NCBI GenBank assembly: GCA_963730115.1
Contig: CAVSQM010000012.1
Span: 248,001 to 312,000, forward strand
Length of the DNA stretch: 64,000 nt
DNA from: DASQFQ01 sp963730115
GTDB lineage: Bacteria > Actinomycetota > Thermoleophilia > Solirubrobacterales > Solirubrobacteraceae
Reading direction: 5' to 3'
This document shows, piece by piece, positions 1 to 8,645 of this stretch. Within the stretch, counting starts at the first letter, position 1. Each line of letters begins with the position of its first letter. A program made the position numbers and the translations under genes. The notes beneath the pieces are model-generated. The model worked only from the letters and a program-made list of their open reading frames with translations, was not told where the DNA came from and ran no database searches.

Positions 1-1315
1 ACGAGTAGCCGTACTCGACGTGGTAGCCCTTGGGGTCGCGCGTGCGCCACAGCTTGTGCAGGTCGCCGGGCATCGAGCCGGCCGCGCACACGACGACGTC
101 GCGCGGGCCGGAGACGCGGTTGACGACGCCGAGCACCTCGCTCTGGGCGGGCAGCGGGCCGTGGCCGAGCGTGTAGGCGGCCTCGACCGTCTCGTCCCAC
201 TCCGCCGCGAGGCTGCGAGCGCGCTCGGTGTGGTCGGGGTCGGCGCTCCAGCCCTCGAGCGCCTCGTGCAGCGCCTCGAGCCCGACGCGCGCGTCGGCGA
301 CGAGCGGCAGCCCGGCGTGCTTGAAGGCGTCGACGCTCGCGACGTTGAGGTTGATGAAGCGCGCGTCCTCGGCGAACAGCGAGCGCGAGGCGGTGGTGAA
401 GTCGCTCCAGCGGGTGCCGATGCCGAGGATGACGTCGGCGTCGCGCGCGATCGCGTTGGCGGCCGTCGTGCCGGTGGCGCCGATGGCGCCCAGCGACTGC
501 GGATGGTCATAGCTGAGCGAGCCCTTGCCGGCCTGCGTCTCGGCCACCGGGACGCCGGCGCCCTCCGCGAGCGCGCGCAGCGCGTCGGTCGCCTCGGCGT
601 AGATCGTGCCGCCGCCCGAGACGATCAGCGGGCGCTGCGCGCCGCGCAGCAGCTCGGCGGCCCGGGCGAGCGTCGACGGCTCGGCGGGCGGGCGGCGGAC
701 GTGCCACACCCGCTTGGCGAAGAACTCCTCCGGCCAGTCGTAGGCCTCGGCCTGCACGTCCTGCGGCAGCGCGAGCGTGACCGCGCCGGTCTCGGCAGGG
801 TCGGTGAGGACGCGCATCGCGGCGAGCGCGCTCGACAGCAGCTGCTCGGGCCGGTTGATGCGGTCCCAGAACCTCGAGACGGGCTTGAAGGCGTCGTTGA
901 CCGAGATGTCGAGCGACGCCGGGTCCTCGAGCTCCTGGAGCACCGGGTTGGCGACGCGGCTGGCGAAGATGTCGCCGGGCAGCAGCAGCACCGGCAGCCG
1001 GTTGATGGTGGCGAGCGCGGCGCCGGTGACCATGTTGGTCGAGCCCGGGCCGACGGACGCGGTGCAGGCATACGTGGCGAGCCGGTTCTTCTGGCGCGCG
1101 TAGCCGGCGGCGGCGTGCACCATCGCCTGCTCGTTGCGGGCGAGCACGTACGGCATGTCGTCGCCGAACTCGAGCAGCGCCTGCCCGACGCCGGCGACGT
1201 TGCCGTGGCCGAAGATGCCGAAGCAGCCGGGGATGAGCCGCTGCTCGACCCCGTCGCGCTCCGAGTACTGGTTCGCCAGGAAGCGGATCAGCGCCTGGCC
1301 GACGGTGAGCTTCAT
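1..1315 (-). CDS. iolD: 3D-(3,5/4)-trihydroxycyclohexane-1,2-dione hydrolase IolD, C-terminus cut by the window edge
   Basis: This ThDP-dependent enzyme hydrolytically opens the ring of trihydroxycyclohexanedione, the third step of myo-inositol catabolism. About 438 residues are visible, beginning MKLTVGQALIRFLANQYSE. The N-terminal pyrimidine-binding domain carries the IFGHGNVAGVGQAL segment and the ARNEQAM glutamate typical of IolD. The central domain contains GTRWSDFTT, and the ThDP-binding C-terminal domain is just starting (CAAGSMPGDLHKLW) when the window ends. The ATG overlaps the iolB stop as ATGA, so the two are translationally coupled as the last visible genes of the operon. The assignment is firm because iolB, iolC and iolE lie directly upstream. 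Confidence 0.95.
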   Translation of the reverse strand, partial: MKLTVGQALIRFLANQYSERDGVEQRLIPGCFGIFGHGNVAGVGQALLEFGDDMPYVLARNEQAMVHAAAGYARQKNRLATYACTASVGPGSTNMVTGAALATINRLPVLLLPGDIFASRVANPVLQELEDPASLDISVNDAFKPVSRFWDRINRPEQLLSSALAAMRVLTDPAETGAVTLALPQDVQAEAYDWPEEFFAKRVWHVRRPPAEPSTLARAAELLRGAQRPLIVSGGGTIYAEATDALRALAEGAGVPVAETQAGKGSLSYDHPQSLGAIGATGTTAANAIARDADVILGIGTRWSDFTTASRSLFAEDARFINLNVASVDAFKHAGLPLVADARVGLEALHEALEGWSADPDHTERARSLAAEWDETVEAAYTLGHGPLPAQSEVLGVVNRVSGPRDVVVCAAGSMPGDLHKLWRTRDPKGYHVEYGYS

Positions 1316-2100
1316 GCGGGCCTCCTCGACTTCTCGTACGGCAGTCGCGGGTCGACCTCCTGGCCTTCCCAGCTGTCCCGGATCCAGGCGTGGGCCGGGT
1401 CGTCGGTGAACTGCCACGCCCGCTCGCCGGGCCCGGCCATCACGTTCAGGTAGTAGAGGTCGTAGCCGGGCGCGGCCATCGACGGGCCGTGGTAGCCGCT
1501 CGGCAGCAGCACGTGGTCGCCGGAGCGGACCTCCTCGAGGATGTCGATCTCCGGCCCGTAGGCGCGCTGGTAGGCGAAGCCGCCGTCGGCGACCTCGAAG
1601 TAGTAGATCTCCTCGAGCGCGGTCTCGACGCCGGGGATGTCCTCGTCGTGCTTGTGCGGCGGATAGCTCGACCAGTTGCCGCCGGGTGTGATCACCTCGA
1701 CCGCGATGAGGCGGTCGGCGAAGTCCGTGTCGGGCCCGCAGAAGTTGTTGATCTGGCGGCTCATCCGGCCGGCGCCACGCAGCTCGATCGCCACCTCGTC
1801 GACGTAGCGCGGCTCGAGGCGGTTGAGCGCGCGGGAGGACGGCAGCGCGACGCGGCCGTGGGCGGAGATCTCCACGCGCGCATCGCGGGGCGAGTAGACG
1901 AAGTCGGTCGGGCCGTCGAACACGCCGTCGCGGCCGCGCAGCGTGAACGGCTCGCCGTCGACGGTGACCTCCGCCCCGCCCTCGAGCGGGAGCACGATCA
2001 GCTCGTCCTGGCCCGTGTCGAGCGCGGCATCACCTTCGACGATGCGCAGGCCGCAGAAGGCCCAGCCCGCGTCTTCCGGCGTGATCTCAAGCTTGTACAA
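1312..2100 (-). CDS. iolB: 5-deoxy-glucuronate isomerase IolB
   Basis: IolB converts 5-deoxy-glucuronate to 5-dehydro-2-deoxy-gluconate in inositol breakdown. The 262-residue protein is a KduI/IolB-type bicupin. The C-terminal cupin shows the metal-site pattern PPHKHDED followed by EEIYYFEV, and a histidine in LPSGYHGPSMAAPGYDLYYL, all characteristic of the family. I chose the TTG start (LYKLEITPEDAG) because a strong GGAGGAG ribosome binding site lies just upstream and the length then matches IolB. A longer reading to 2205 would run far into iolC. The start overlaps the end of iolC by 14 bases, and the stop overlaps the iolD start. Confidence 0.94.
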   Translation of the reverse strand: MYKLEITPEDAGWAFCGLRIVEGDAALDTGQDELIVLPLEGGAEVTVDGEPFTLRGRDGVFDGPTDFVYSPRDARVEISAHGRVALPSSRALNRLEPRYVDEVAIELRGAGRMSRQINNFCGPDTDFADRLIAVEVITPGGNWSSYPPHKHDEDIPGVETALEEIYYFEVADGGFAYQRAYGPEIDILEEVRSGDHVLLPSGYHGPSMAAPGYDLYYLNVMAGPGERAWQFTDDPAHAWIRDSWEGQEVDPRLPYEKSRRPA

Positions 2101-3031
2101 GGAGCTCCTCCACCTCGTGCTCTTCGGGCATCGCATCCGCGCAGGCCAGCCGTGACGCCACCAGCGCGCCGGCCGCGTTGCAGAACCGCATCTTCCGTTC
2201 CACATCCCAGTCGCTCAGCAGGCCGTGGCAGAGCGCGCCGCCGAAGGCGTCGCCGGCGCCGAGGCCGTTGACCACCTCGACGGGGACGGGCGGCACCTCG
2301 ACGAGCTCGCGCCCGTCGTCGGCCAGCACGCCCTTCGGGCCCTGCTTGACGATCGCGAGCTCGACGCCGCGCTCGCGCAGCGCCTGCGCGGCGGCGCGCG
2401 GCTCGCGCTCGCCGACCGCGGTGTCGGTCTCGTCGAGGTTGCCGACCGCGACGGTGACGTGCTCGAGCGCCCGGCCGACCCACTCGCGGGCCTCCTCGCG
2501 CGACTCCCAGAACATCGGCCGGTAGTCGAGGTCGAGCACGGTGATGCCGGACTTGGCGCGCGCCTCGAGCGCGGCCAGCGTGGCGGTGCGGCTCGGCTCG
2601 TCGGAGAGCCCGGTGCCGGTGACCCAGAACACGCGGGCGTTGCGGATCGCGTCGTAGTCGAGCTCGTCCTCGCGGATCTCCATGTCCGGCGCCTTCGGGA
2701 CGCGCCCGTAGAAATAGAGCGGGAAGTCGTCGGGCGGGAAGATCTCGCAGAACGCGACGGGGGTCGCCATGCCGGGGACCGGGGTGACGAAGCGGTCGTC
2801 GACGCCGAAGCCCTGGAGCGCGTCGTGGAGGTACTCGCCGAACGGGTCGTCGCCGGTGCGGGTGATCGTCGCCGCGCGGCGCCCGTAGCGGGCGGCCGCG
2901 ACCGCGACGTTGGTCGAGCTGCCGCCGAGGAACTTCCCGAACGACGTGACCTCGCGCAGCGACACGCCGACCTGCTCCGGGTACACGTCCACGCTGATGC
3001 GGCCCATGGTGAGGACGTCGAGGTTCACCAT
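2087..3031 (-). CDS. iolC: 5-dehydro-2-deoxygluconokinase IolC
   Basis: This PfkB-family kinase phosphorylates 5-dehydro-2-deoxygluconate in the inositol pathway. It is 314 residues long. Near residue 35 is the substrate-binding GGSSTNVAVAAARYG, and near residue 255 the catalytic PfkB signature NGLGAGDAFGGAL with its aspartate base. A segment LDLDYRPMFW matches IolC rather than ribokinase. The ATG (MVNLDVLTMGRISVDVYP) has a GGAGGAG site nine bases upstream. The start overlaps the end of iolE by seven bases, and the 3' end overlaps iolB, so all belong to one transcript. Confidence 0.95.
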   Translation of the reverse strand: MVNLDVLTMGRISVDVYPEQVGVSLREVTSFGKFLGGSSTNVAVAAARYGRRAATITRTGDDPFGEYLHDALQGFGVDDRFVTPVPGMATPVAFCEIFPPDDFPLYFYGRVPKAPDMEIREDELDYDAIRNARVFWVTGTGLSDEPSRTATLAALEARAKSGITVLDLDYRPMFWESREEAREWVGRALEHVTVAVGNLDETDTAVGEREPRAAAQALRERGVELAIVKQGPKGVLADDGRELVEVPPVPVEVVNGLGAGDAFGGALCHGLLSDWDVERKMRFCNAAGALVASRLACADAMPEEHEVEELLVQA

Positions 3032-3933
3032 CCGGCGTGCTCCTCCAGCCAGCGGCGGTTGGCGACCTGCTCCTGGGCGGCGCCCTCGAAGGCGGTGATG
3101 TCGTCGAGGACGCGGTCCTGCTCGACCACGACCCAGCCGTCGTAGCCGCGGTCGCCGAGCGCGGCGCAGAAGGCGGCGAGCTCGACGTCGCCCTGGCCGA
3201 GGGCGCAGAACAGGCCGCGGCGCCAGGCGGTCAGCGTGTCGGCGCGCTCGGCCTTGACGGTCTCGAGCACGTCGAGGCGGACGTCCTTGATGTGGACGGC
3301 GCCGACGCGGTCGCCGTAGTCGGCGAGCGCGGTCGTGGCGTCGCCGCCGGCCACGGCGATGTGGCCGGAGTCGAGCAGGAGCGGGACGTCGGTGTCCTCG
3401 AGGAAGCGCTCGATCTCGGGGATGCCCTCGACGTAGGTCGACGTGTGGTGGTGGAAGACCGGCTCGTAGCCGCGCTCGCGCGCGGCCTCGGCGGCGCGCT
3501 CGACGTTGCCGGCGAGCGTGCGCCAGCGGCCGTCGTCGAGCCGCAGCTCGGGCTCGTCGCCGCCGCGGCCGGGGTTGGCGATCCGCTCCGGCCCGCCGGC
3601 GTCGCACAGCACGGGACGCGCGCCGGTCGCGCCGGCGGCGTCGAACAGATCGAGCGTGTGGTGCAGCGCCGGCACGTCCTCCTCGAAGCCCTCGGCCTCG
3701 GAGAATCGCATGGGGACGAAGCCGCCGACGACCTCGAGGCCGTTCGTGCCCAGCCGCTCGGCCAGGACGTCGCCCTCGCCGTAGTAGCCGGGCGGGCCGA
3801 GGTCGGTGCCGGCGTAGCCGGCCGCGCCGATCGCCTCGAGGATCCGCTCGGGGTCCGGGACGGCGAAGTCGGTGCCGACGGTCATCTCGAAGGCGCCGTA
3901 GGAGAGCGGGGCGTTGGCGACCTTCGGCGTCAT
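3025..3933 (-). CDS. iolE: IolE-like inosose dehydratase / sugar phosphate isomerase family TIM-barrel protein
   Basis: A 302-residue xylose-isomerase-like TIM barrel that most likely dehydrates scyllo-inosose to trihydroxycyclohexanedione. The N-terminus contains the AAGYAGTDLGPPGYYGEG block characteristic of IolE. Metal-site motifs seen further on are EPVFHHHTSTYVEG, LLLDSGHIAVAGGD and AVHIKDVR, and the C-terminal glutamate appears in GWVVVEQDR. The ATG has GGGAGGAGACACG directly upstream, and its first bases overlap the stop of the upstream dehydrogenase as ATGA. Position inside an iolG-like, iolC, iolB, iolD operon supports the IolE role, although a related 2-keto-myo-inositol isomerase cannot be excluded from sequence alone. 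Confidence 0.88.
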   Translation of the reverse strand: MTPKVANAPLSYGAFEMTVGTDFAVPDPERILEAIGAAGYAGTDLGPPGYYGEGDVLAERLGTNGLEVVGGFVPMRFSEAEGFEEDVPALHHTLDLFDAAGATGARPVLCDAGGPERIANPGRGGDEPELRLDDGRWRTLAGNVERAAEAARERGYEPVFHHHTSTYVEGIPEIERFLEDTDVPLLLDSGHIAVAGGDATTALADYGDRVGAVHIKDVRLDVLETVKAERADTLTAWRRGLFCALGQGDVELAAFCAALGDRGYDGWVVVEQDRVLDDITAFEGAAQEQVANRRWLEEHAGW

Positions 3934-5084
3934 CGTGTCTCCTCCCAGGCGCCGGACTCGGCGCTGCGCTCGATCGTCTCCAGCACCCGCGCCGTGGCGA
4001 GCATCTCCTCCACCCCGGGCTCGCGCTGCTCGCCGTCGCGGACGGCGGCGAGGAAGTTGCGGGCCTCCAGCACGCGCAGGTCGTCGTAGCCCATCGGCAC
4101 GCCGGCGCCGGGCTGGAAGGCGGCGAAGTCGGGGTGGCCGGCGCCGACGTGGATCGCCGTGTAGCCCTCGTCCTTGCCGTCCTCGGAGAGCTCGAAGCGC
4201 TCGAGCACGTTCATGCGCTCGAGCTCCCACGTCAGCGCGCCCGTGGTGCCGTGGATCTCGACGCGGAGCCCGGTGCGCGGCCCGACGACCACGCGGCTCG
4301 CCTCGAGCGAGCCGACGCTGCCGCTCGGCAGCTCGAACAGCGCGCCGGCCCAGTCCTCGTTCTCGACGTCGACGAGGTCGGTGGACTCGACGCGGCTGAA
4401 GTGGGTGCCCTCGGTGGTCGGCCGCGGGCGCTGCGCGATCATCGTCGCGGTGCGGCCGCTGAGGCGCTCGATCGGGCCGACCAGGTGGTGGGTGAGGTCG
4501 ACGACGTGCGCCATCAGGTCGCCGAGCACGCCCGAGCCCGAGGCCGCGCGCTCGAAGCGCCACGAGGCGGCCGCGTCGGGGCGGTTGGCGTAGTCGGCGA
4601 GGAAGACGCCGCGGTAGTGCGTGACGGCGCCGATCACGCCGTCGGCGATCAGCGCGCGGGCGTGCTGGACGGCCGGCGCGAAGCGGTAGCAGAAGCCGAC
4701 GCCCGTGACCGTGCCGCTCGCGCGCGCCGCGTCGGCCACCGCGGCCGTGTCCTCGAGCCCGCGCCCGACCGGCTTCTCGACCCAGACGTGCTTGCCCGCC
4801 TCGAGCGCGGCGACCGCCACCTCGCGGTGCAGGCTGTTCGGGAGCGTGACGTTGACCACCTCGATCTCGGGGTCGTCGACCACCGAGCGCCAGTCGTCGG
4901 TGGTCCGCTCGAAGCCGACGCGCTCCGCGTGCGCGCGCCGCTCGGGGCTGGTGTCCGCGGCAGTCCGGAGTCGGGGGCGAACCCCGAGGTCGGGGAAGTG
5001 CTCGGCCAGCCGGTTGTAGGCCGCCGTGTGGACGCGCCCCATCCAGCCCATGCCGATCACGCCGATGCCGACCTGCCGCTCCAT
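3930..5084 (-). CDS. Gfo/Idh/MocA family oxidoreductase, first gene of the inositol operon
   Basis: NAD(P)-dependent dehydrogenase of 384 residues, probably oxidising an inositol isomer or a related cyclitol. The Rossmann fingerprint GVIGMGWMGRVHTAAY is at the N-terminus, and the family signature VEKPVGRGLEDT with its catalytic-region lysine is near residue 100. The C-terminal sheet domain includes GSGVLGDLMAHVVDLTHHLVG. The ATG is preceded by GAGGAGGGGA. It is the promoter-proximal gene and overlaps iolE by four bases. It is longer and less IolG-like than the protein at 14550-15527, so the true substrate may be scyllo-inositol or another cyclitol; the choice is inference. Confidence 0.85.
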   Translation of the reverse strand: MERQVGIGVIGMGWMGRVHTAAYNRLAEHFPDLGVRPRLRTAADTSPERRAHAERVGFERTTDDWRSVVDDPEIEVVNVTLPNSLHREVAVAALEAGKHVWVEKPVGRGLEDTAAVADAARASGTVTGVGFCYRFAPAVQHARALIADGVIGAVTHYRGVFLADYANRPDAAASWRFERAASGSGVLGDLMAHVVDLTHHLVGPIERLSGRTATMIAQRPRPTTEGTHFSRVESTDLVDVENEDWAGALFELPSGSVGSLEASRVVVGPRTGLRVEIHGTTGALTWELERMNVLERFELSEDGKDEGYTAIHVGAGHPDFAAFQPGAGVPMGYDDLRVLEARNFLAAVRDGEQREPGVEEMLATARVLETIERSAESGAWEETR

Positions 5085-5198
5085 TCCCCTCCTCGAGACC
5101 TGCCGCAGAACCCCTCGGCGAACGCCGAGACCTCGTCGCTTCCTCTACCCCTCCGGCTACGAATCATGCAATCGATTGCAGCGGCGCAAAGGGTTGCA
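5085..5198. promoter_or_regulatory. Promoter region of the inositol operon with LacI operator
   Basis: The gap between the lacI stop and the first operon gene holds the perfect 14-base palindrome TGCAATCGATTGCA at 5167-5180, a LacI/GalR-type operator with a central CG. A second TTGCAT half-site follows at 5194-5199. A closely similar site lies upstream of the lacI gene itself, which supports one regulator controlling both. A -35/-10 pair could not be assigned with confidence. Confidence 0.75.
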
Positions 5199-6254
5199 TC
5201 ACGCCGCTGCCTTTGTCAAGTCGCATCCGCACGACCGCCGCACGCTCAGCGCGGCGGGCACGCGCACGGTGCCGGGCGCGGTGTCGTCGCCGCCCAGCGT
5301 GCGCAGCAGCGCCTCGGCGGCGATCCGGCCGAGCTCGCGATCGTGGCGGTCCAGCGACGTGAGCGGCGGGTCGAACAGGTCGGCGGAGACCGGCTCGTCG
5401 AACGACACGAGCGCGACGTCCTCCGGCACGCGCACGCCGGCGTCGCGCAGCCCGCGCAGGAGCCCGGTGGCGAGCTGGTCGGTGCCGCCGACGATCGCGG
5501 TCGGCGGCCGTTCCAGCGCCATCAGCTCGCGCGCGGCGGCGCGGCCGTGCTCCTCCGAGCTCGCGGGGTCGCTCGTGCGCACGTAGTCGGGCGGCAGCGC
5601 GAGCCCGGCCCGCCCCACCGCGGCGCGGAACGCCTCGAGCCGCTCGCGGCCCGTCCCCTGCAGGATCTCCGCGGCGCCGCCCGTGCCGACCGCCTCGGGC
5701 GGCCCCATGTAGGCGATCCGCTCGTGGCCGTGCTGATGCACGAGGTGCTCGACCAGCAGGCGGATCCCGGCCTCGTTGTCCATCGCCACCGCGCCGGCCC
5801 CGGGCGTGGCGGGCACGTTGTCGAAGAACACGACGGGCACCCCGATCTCCTCGTAACCGCCGGAGGTCGCGACGAGCAGCCCGTCGACCTGGTGCGCGCG
5901 GAGCGTCCGCAGCGCCTCGCGCTCGCGCTCGGCGGCGCGGCTCGTGTTGAGCACGAGCACGTGGTAGCCGGCCGCCTCGAGCACGTCCTGCGCGCTCTTC
6001 AGCGCGCTCGCGTAGAAGGCGGCGCCGACGTCCGGCACCACGAGCCCGACCGCCATCGTCGCCCCGCGCCGCAGCGACCGCGCGAGCCGGTTCGGCTGGA
6101 ACTGCAGCCGCTCGGCGACGTCCCACACGCGCTGCCGCGTGTTGGCGTTGACCAGCGGGCTGTCGGCGAGCGCGCGCGACGCGGTGGCCTGCGAGACGCC
6201 GGCCTCCGCCGCCACGTCGGCGAGCGTCGGAGCGGCGCTGCGGCGGGTGGCCAT
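5199..6254 (-). CDS. LacI family transcriptional regulator, probable repressor of the inositol operon
   Basis: DNA-binding repressor of 351 residues. The N-terminal helix-turn-helix reads TLADVAAEAGVSQATASRAL, followed by a hinge helix (LQFQPNRLARSLRR) and a periplasmic-binding-protein-like effector domain that starts TMAVGLVVPDVGAAFY and includes VSFDEPVSADLFDPPLT. The ATG at 6254 gives a normal LacI N-terminus. An ATG 18 bases upstream is equally possible, and neither has a clear ribosome site. The gene lies upstream of and on the same strand as the inositol operon, and matching TGCAAT palindromes flank it. The ligand is unknown. Confidence 0.9.
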   Translation of the reverse strand: MATRRSAAPTLADVAAEAGVSQATASRALADSPLVNANTRQRVWDVAERLQFQPNRLARSLRRGATMAVGLVVPDVGAAFYASALKSAQDVLEAAGYHVLVLNTSRAAEREREALRTLRAHQVDGLLVATSGGYEEIGVPVVFFDNVPATPGAGAVAMDNEAGIRLLVEHLVHQHGHERIAYMGPPEAVGTGGAAEILQGTGRERLEAFRAAVGRAGLALPPDYVRTSDPASSEEHGRAAARELMALERPPTAIVGGTDQLATGLLRGLRDAGVRVPEDVALVSFDEPVSADLFDPPLTSLDRHDRELGRIAAEALLRTLGGDDTAPGTVRVPAALSVRRSCGCDLTKAAA

Positions 6255-6280
6255 GGCCGAAGGGAAGCGCATTTGACAAA

Positions 6281-6326
6281 CGATTGCAAGAGGGCTACGT
6301 TGCCGCCGCCGCTGCAATCCATTGCA
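6281..6326. promoter_or_regulatory. Operator pair upstream of the first lacI gene
   Basis: TGCAATCCATTGCA at 6313-6326 is a near-perfect palindrome matching the operator at 5167-5180 except for the central bases. A half-site CGATTGCA at 6281-6288 sits just before the lacI start. This suggests autoregulation by the same repressor. No gene is seen in 6255-6398; the rest of the gap is GC-rich without recognised structure. Confidence 0.65.
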
Positions 6327-6398
6327 CCGGCTTTGGGGAGAGCGATGCACCTTGGGGAGAACACTTGGCCGGAGGCAGGCCGCGGGCCGCGCGTGCGG

Positions 6399-7442
6399 TC
6401 AGCGGCCGGGCGGCAGCTCGCCCGACCCGCGCTGGATCAGCACGGTCGGCAGCGTCACCGTGCGGCTCGGGCCGTCGTAGCCGTCGACGCGCTCGAACAG
6501 CAGCTCCGCCGCCGTGCGTCCCAGCCCCCGCGGGTCCTGCGCGACTACGGTGAGCCCGGGATCGAGCGCGTCGGCGAGCTGGACGTCGTCGAAGCTGACG
6601 ATCGCCACGTCGTGTTGCAGGCCGAGGTCGTGGACCGCACGCACAGCACCGATCGAGATCAGGTTCTGCCCCGTGAACAGCGCGGTGGGCGGATCGTTGC
6701 CGCGCAGGAGGTCGGTTGTGGTCTCATACGCGTCGACCCCTCGGAACTGCGGATGCCGGACCAACCCCAGATCCTCTGCCAATCCGTTTTGCGCGAGGGT
6801 CTCGCGGTACCCGCGGAGCCGCTCCGTCGCCGTGTAGACGTCCGACCGGTCGCCGAGGAATCCGATCCGGCGATGCCCGGCCGCCAGCAGATGCTCGACC
6901 GCCGCGCGCGCGCCGCCGGCGTTGTCGGTGACCACCGCGTCCGCATCGAGAAAGCGCGGCGGCCGGTCGACGAACACCAGCGCCATGCCCGCCGCGCGCT
7001 CGCGCAGCAGGTAGGAGCTGTCGTCGACCGCCGTCGCCACGATCAGCCCGTCGATCCCGCGCGCAACGAACGCCTCGGCGAGCTCGCGCTCGCGCTCGGG
7101 CTCCTCGTCGGACGAGCCGACCAGCGGCAGCACGCCGCGGCCGCGGGCGACATCCTCCACCCCGCGGTGGACCGCCCCGAAGAACGGGTTCGACACGTCC
7201 TCGAAGATCAGGCCGATGGTCGCCGACTGCCGGTCGGCGCGCCGCAGCGTGCTCGCGGTGAGGTTGTGGCGGTAGCCGAGCAGCTCGACCGCCTCGCGCA
7301 CCTTGACCGCGAGATCCGCGCGCACGCCCTCGCCGCCGTTGACGACGCGCGACACCGTGCTGAGGCTCACGCCCGCCACCGCGGCAACCTCGCGCATGGT
7401 CGGGCGGCGCGCAGCGCGCCGCTCGGTCCTCTCCGCCCCCAT
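6399..7442 (-). CDS. LacI family transcriptional regulator, probable repressor of the ABC importer
   Basis: A 347-residue LacI-type repressor. The helix-turn-helix reads TMREVAAVAGVSLSTVSRVV, the hinge helix region is GYRHNLTASTLRR, and the effector domain begins ATIGLIFEDVSNPFFGAVHR and contains IVSFDDVQLADALDPGLTVV. The ATG at 7442 sets the usual distance to the helix-turn-helix; a longer frame to 7586 would cross the divergent promoter. It is divergently oriented from the ABC importer genes, and two AAAACGTT operators fill the shared intergenic region, so it most likely senses the sugar or cyclitol the importer brings in. Confidence 0.9.
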   Translation of the reverse strand: MGAERTERRAARRPTMREVAAVAGVSLSTVSRVVNGGEGVRADLAVKVREAVELLGYRHNLTASTLRRADRQSATIGLIFEDVSNPFFGAVHRGVEDVARGRGVLPLVGSSDEEPERERELAEAFVARGIDGLIVATAVDDSSYLLRERAAGMALVFVDRPPRFLDADAVVTDNAGGARAAVEHLLAAGHRRIGFLGDRSDVYTATERLRGYRETLAQNGLAEDLGLVRHPQFRGVDAYETTTDLLRGNDPPTALFTGQNLISIGAVRAVHDLGLQHDVAIVSFDDVQLADALDPGLTVVAQDPRGLGRTAAELLFERVDGYDGPSRTVTLPTVLIQRGSGELPPGR

Positions 7443-7463
7443 GAGCGTGGATACTACGGGTTC

Positions 7464-7536
7464 GAGAAAACGTTCGCAAGACTTGACGGGTCCACATCGA
7501 GCGGCTACGGTTGCTAATCGCTGAAAACGTTGTCTC
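7464..7536 (+). promoter_or_regulatory. ABC importer promoter with two LacI operators
   Basis: A sigma-70-like promoter is visible: TTGACG at 7483-7488, a 17-base spacer, then TACGGT at 7506-7511. Two LacI-type operators, GAGAAAACGTTCGC at 7464-7477 and CTGAAAACGTTGTC at 7521-7534, bracket it; the downstream one covers the expected transcription start. The arrangement predicts looping repression by the adjacent LacI. Confidence 0.75.
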
Positions 7537-7585
7537 GGCGTAATGAGGGACGCCGCGACGCAACTCCAGGAGGAGGAGAGGGGCA

Positions 7586-8635
7586 ATGCAAGAAAGTGGG
7601 ATTCGAGGGTCGAAGTGGGCGCGGGTGGCCGCGCTCGCGTCGGTCGCCGCGCTCGGCGTCGGCGTCGTCGCCTGCGGTGACGACAGCGACAGCAGCGGCG
7701 GTGGCGGCGGCGGCGGTGGCGACGAAGAGGTCACCATCGGGCTGATCACCAAGACGGAGTCGAACCCGTTCTTCGTGAAGATGAAGGAGGGCGCGCAGGC
7801 GCAGGCCAAGAAGGACAACGTCAAGCTGCTCACGGCCTCCGGCAAGACCGACACCGACAACGCCAGCCAGGTCGCCGCGATCGAGAACATGACCACGCAG
7901 GGCGCGAAGGTCATCCTCGACGTGCCCGCCAACTCGAAGGCGATCGTCCCGTCGATCAAGAAGGCGCGCGACGCGGGCGTGATCGTCATCGCGCTTGACA
8001 CGCCTCCCGAGCCGGCCGACGCAGTCGACGCGTTGTTCGCGACGGACAACATGAAGGCCGGCGAGCTGATCGGCCAGTACGCGAAGGCCAAGGCCGAGGA
8101 GATGAAGATCACTCCGAAGATCGCCATGCTCGACCTCGCGCCGGGCATCTCCGTCGGCCAGCTCCGCCACGACGGCTTCCTGAAGGGCTTCGGCATCAAG
8201 GAAGGCGACCCGCAGATCGTCGGCGCGGCGCCGACCGAAGGCGACCGGGCCAAGGGCCAGGCGGCGATGGAGAACCTGCTGCAGAAGGACAGCGGCATCA
8301 ACGTCATCTACTCGATCAACGAGCCCTCCGGGTTCGGCGGCGCGAACGCGCTGAAGGCCGCCGGCAAGGATCCGAAGGACTTCATCCTCGTCTCCGTCGA
8401 CGGTGGCTGCGAGGCGATCGAGAAGGGCATCAAGACCGACGTCATCGACGCCACGTCGCAGCAGTACCCGCTGAAGATGGCGGCGCTGGGCGTGGAGAAG
8501 GGCGCGGCGGCCGCGCGCGGCGGCGAGAAGCCCTCGGGCTACGTCGACACCGGCGTCGAGCTCATCACCAACCAGCCGGTGAAGGGCGTCGAGGCCAAGG
8601 ACGCCGCCTACGGCGAGGAGAACTGCTGGGGCTAG
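7586..8635 (+). CDS. CUT2-type sugar/cyclitol ABC transporter substrate-binding lipoprotein
   Basis: Binds a sugar or cyclitol outside the membrane and hands it to the permease encoded next. The 349-residue protein has a signal peptide ending in a lipobox (GVGVVACG) near residue 30, a glycine-rich linker, and a type I periplasmic binding fold starting EEVTIGLITKTESNPFF. The segments QVAAIENMTTQGAKVILDV and SVDGGCEAIEKG fit the ribose/fructose/inositol-binding group. An AGGAGGAGAGG ribosome site precedes the ATG. It is the first gene of an importer operon under LacI control. Inositol is a reasonable guess from the neighbourhood, but the ligand is not provable from sequence. Confidence 0.9.
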   Translation: MQESGIRGSKWARVAALASVAALGVGVVACGDDSDSSGGGGGGGGDEEVTIGLITKTESNPFFVKMKEGAQAQAKKDNVKLLTASGKTDTDNASQVAAIENMTTQGAKVILDVPANSKAIVPSIKKARDAGVIVIALDTPPEPADAVDALFATDNMKAGELIGQYAKAKAEEMKITPKIAMLDLAPGISVGQLRHDGFLKGFGIKEGDPQIVGAAPTEGDRAKGQAAMENLLQKDSGINVIYSINEPSGFGGANALKAAGKDPKDFILVSVDGGCEAIEKGIKTDVIDATSQQYPLKMAALGVEKGAAAARGGEKPSGYVDTGVELITNQPVKGVEAKDAAYGEENCWG

Positions 8636-8645
8636 TGCGACCGGT

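Noticed and set aside
4134..7517. Very long plus-strand open frame (over 1100 codons) antisense to the dehydrogenase and both lacI genes
   Set aside because: High GC makes stop codons rare on the opposite strand. Its translation is rich in R, A, G, H and D without domains, and the minus-strand genes have clear family motifs and starts.
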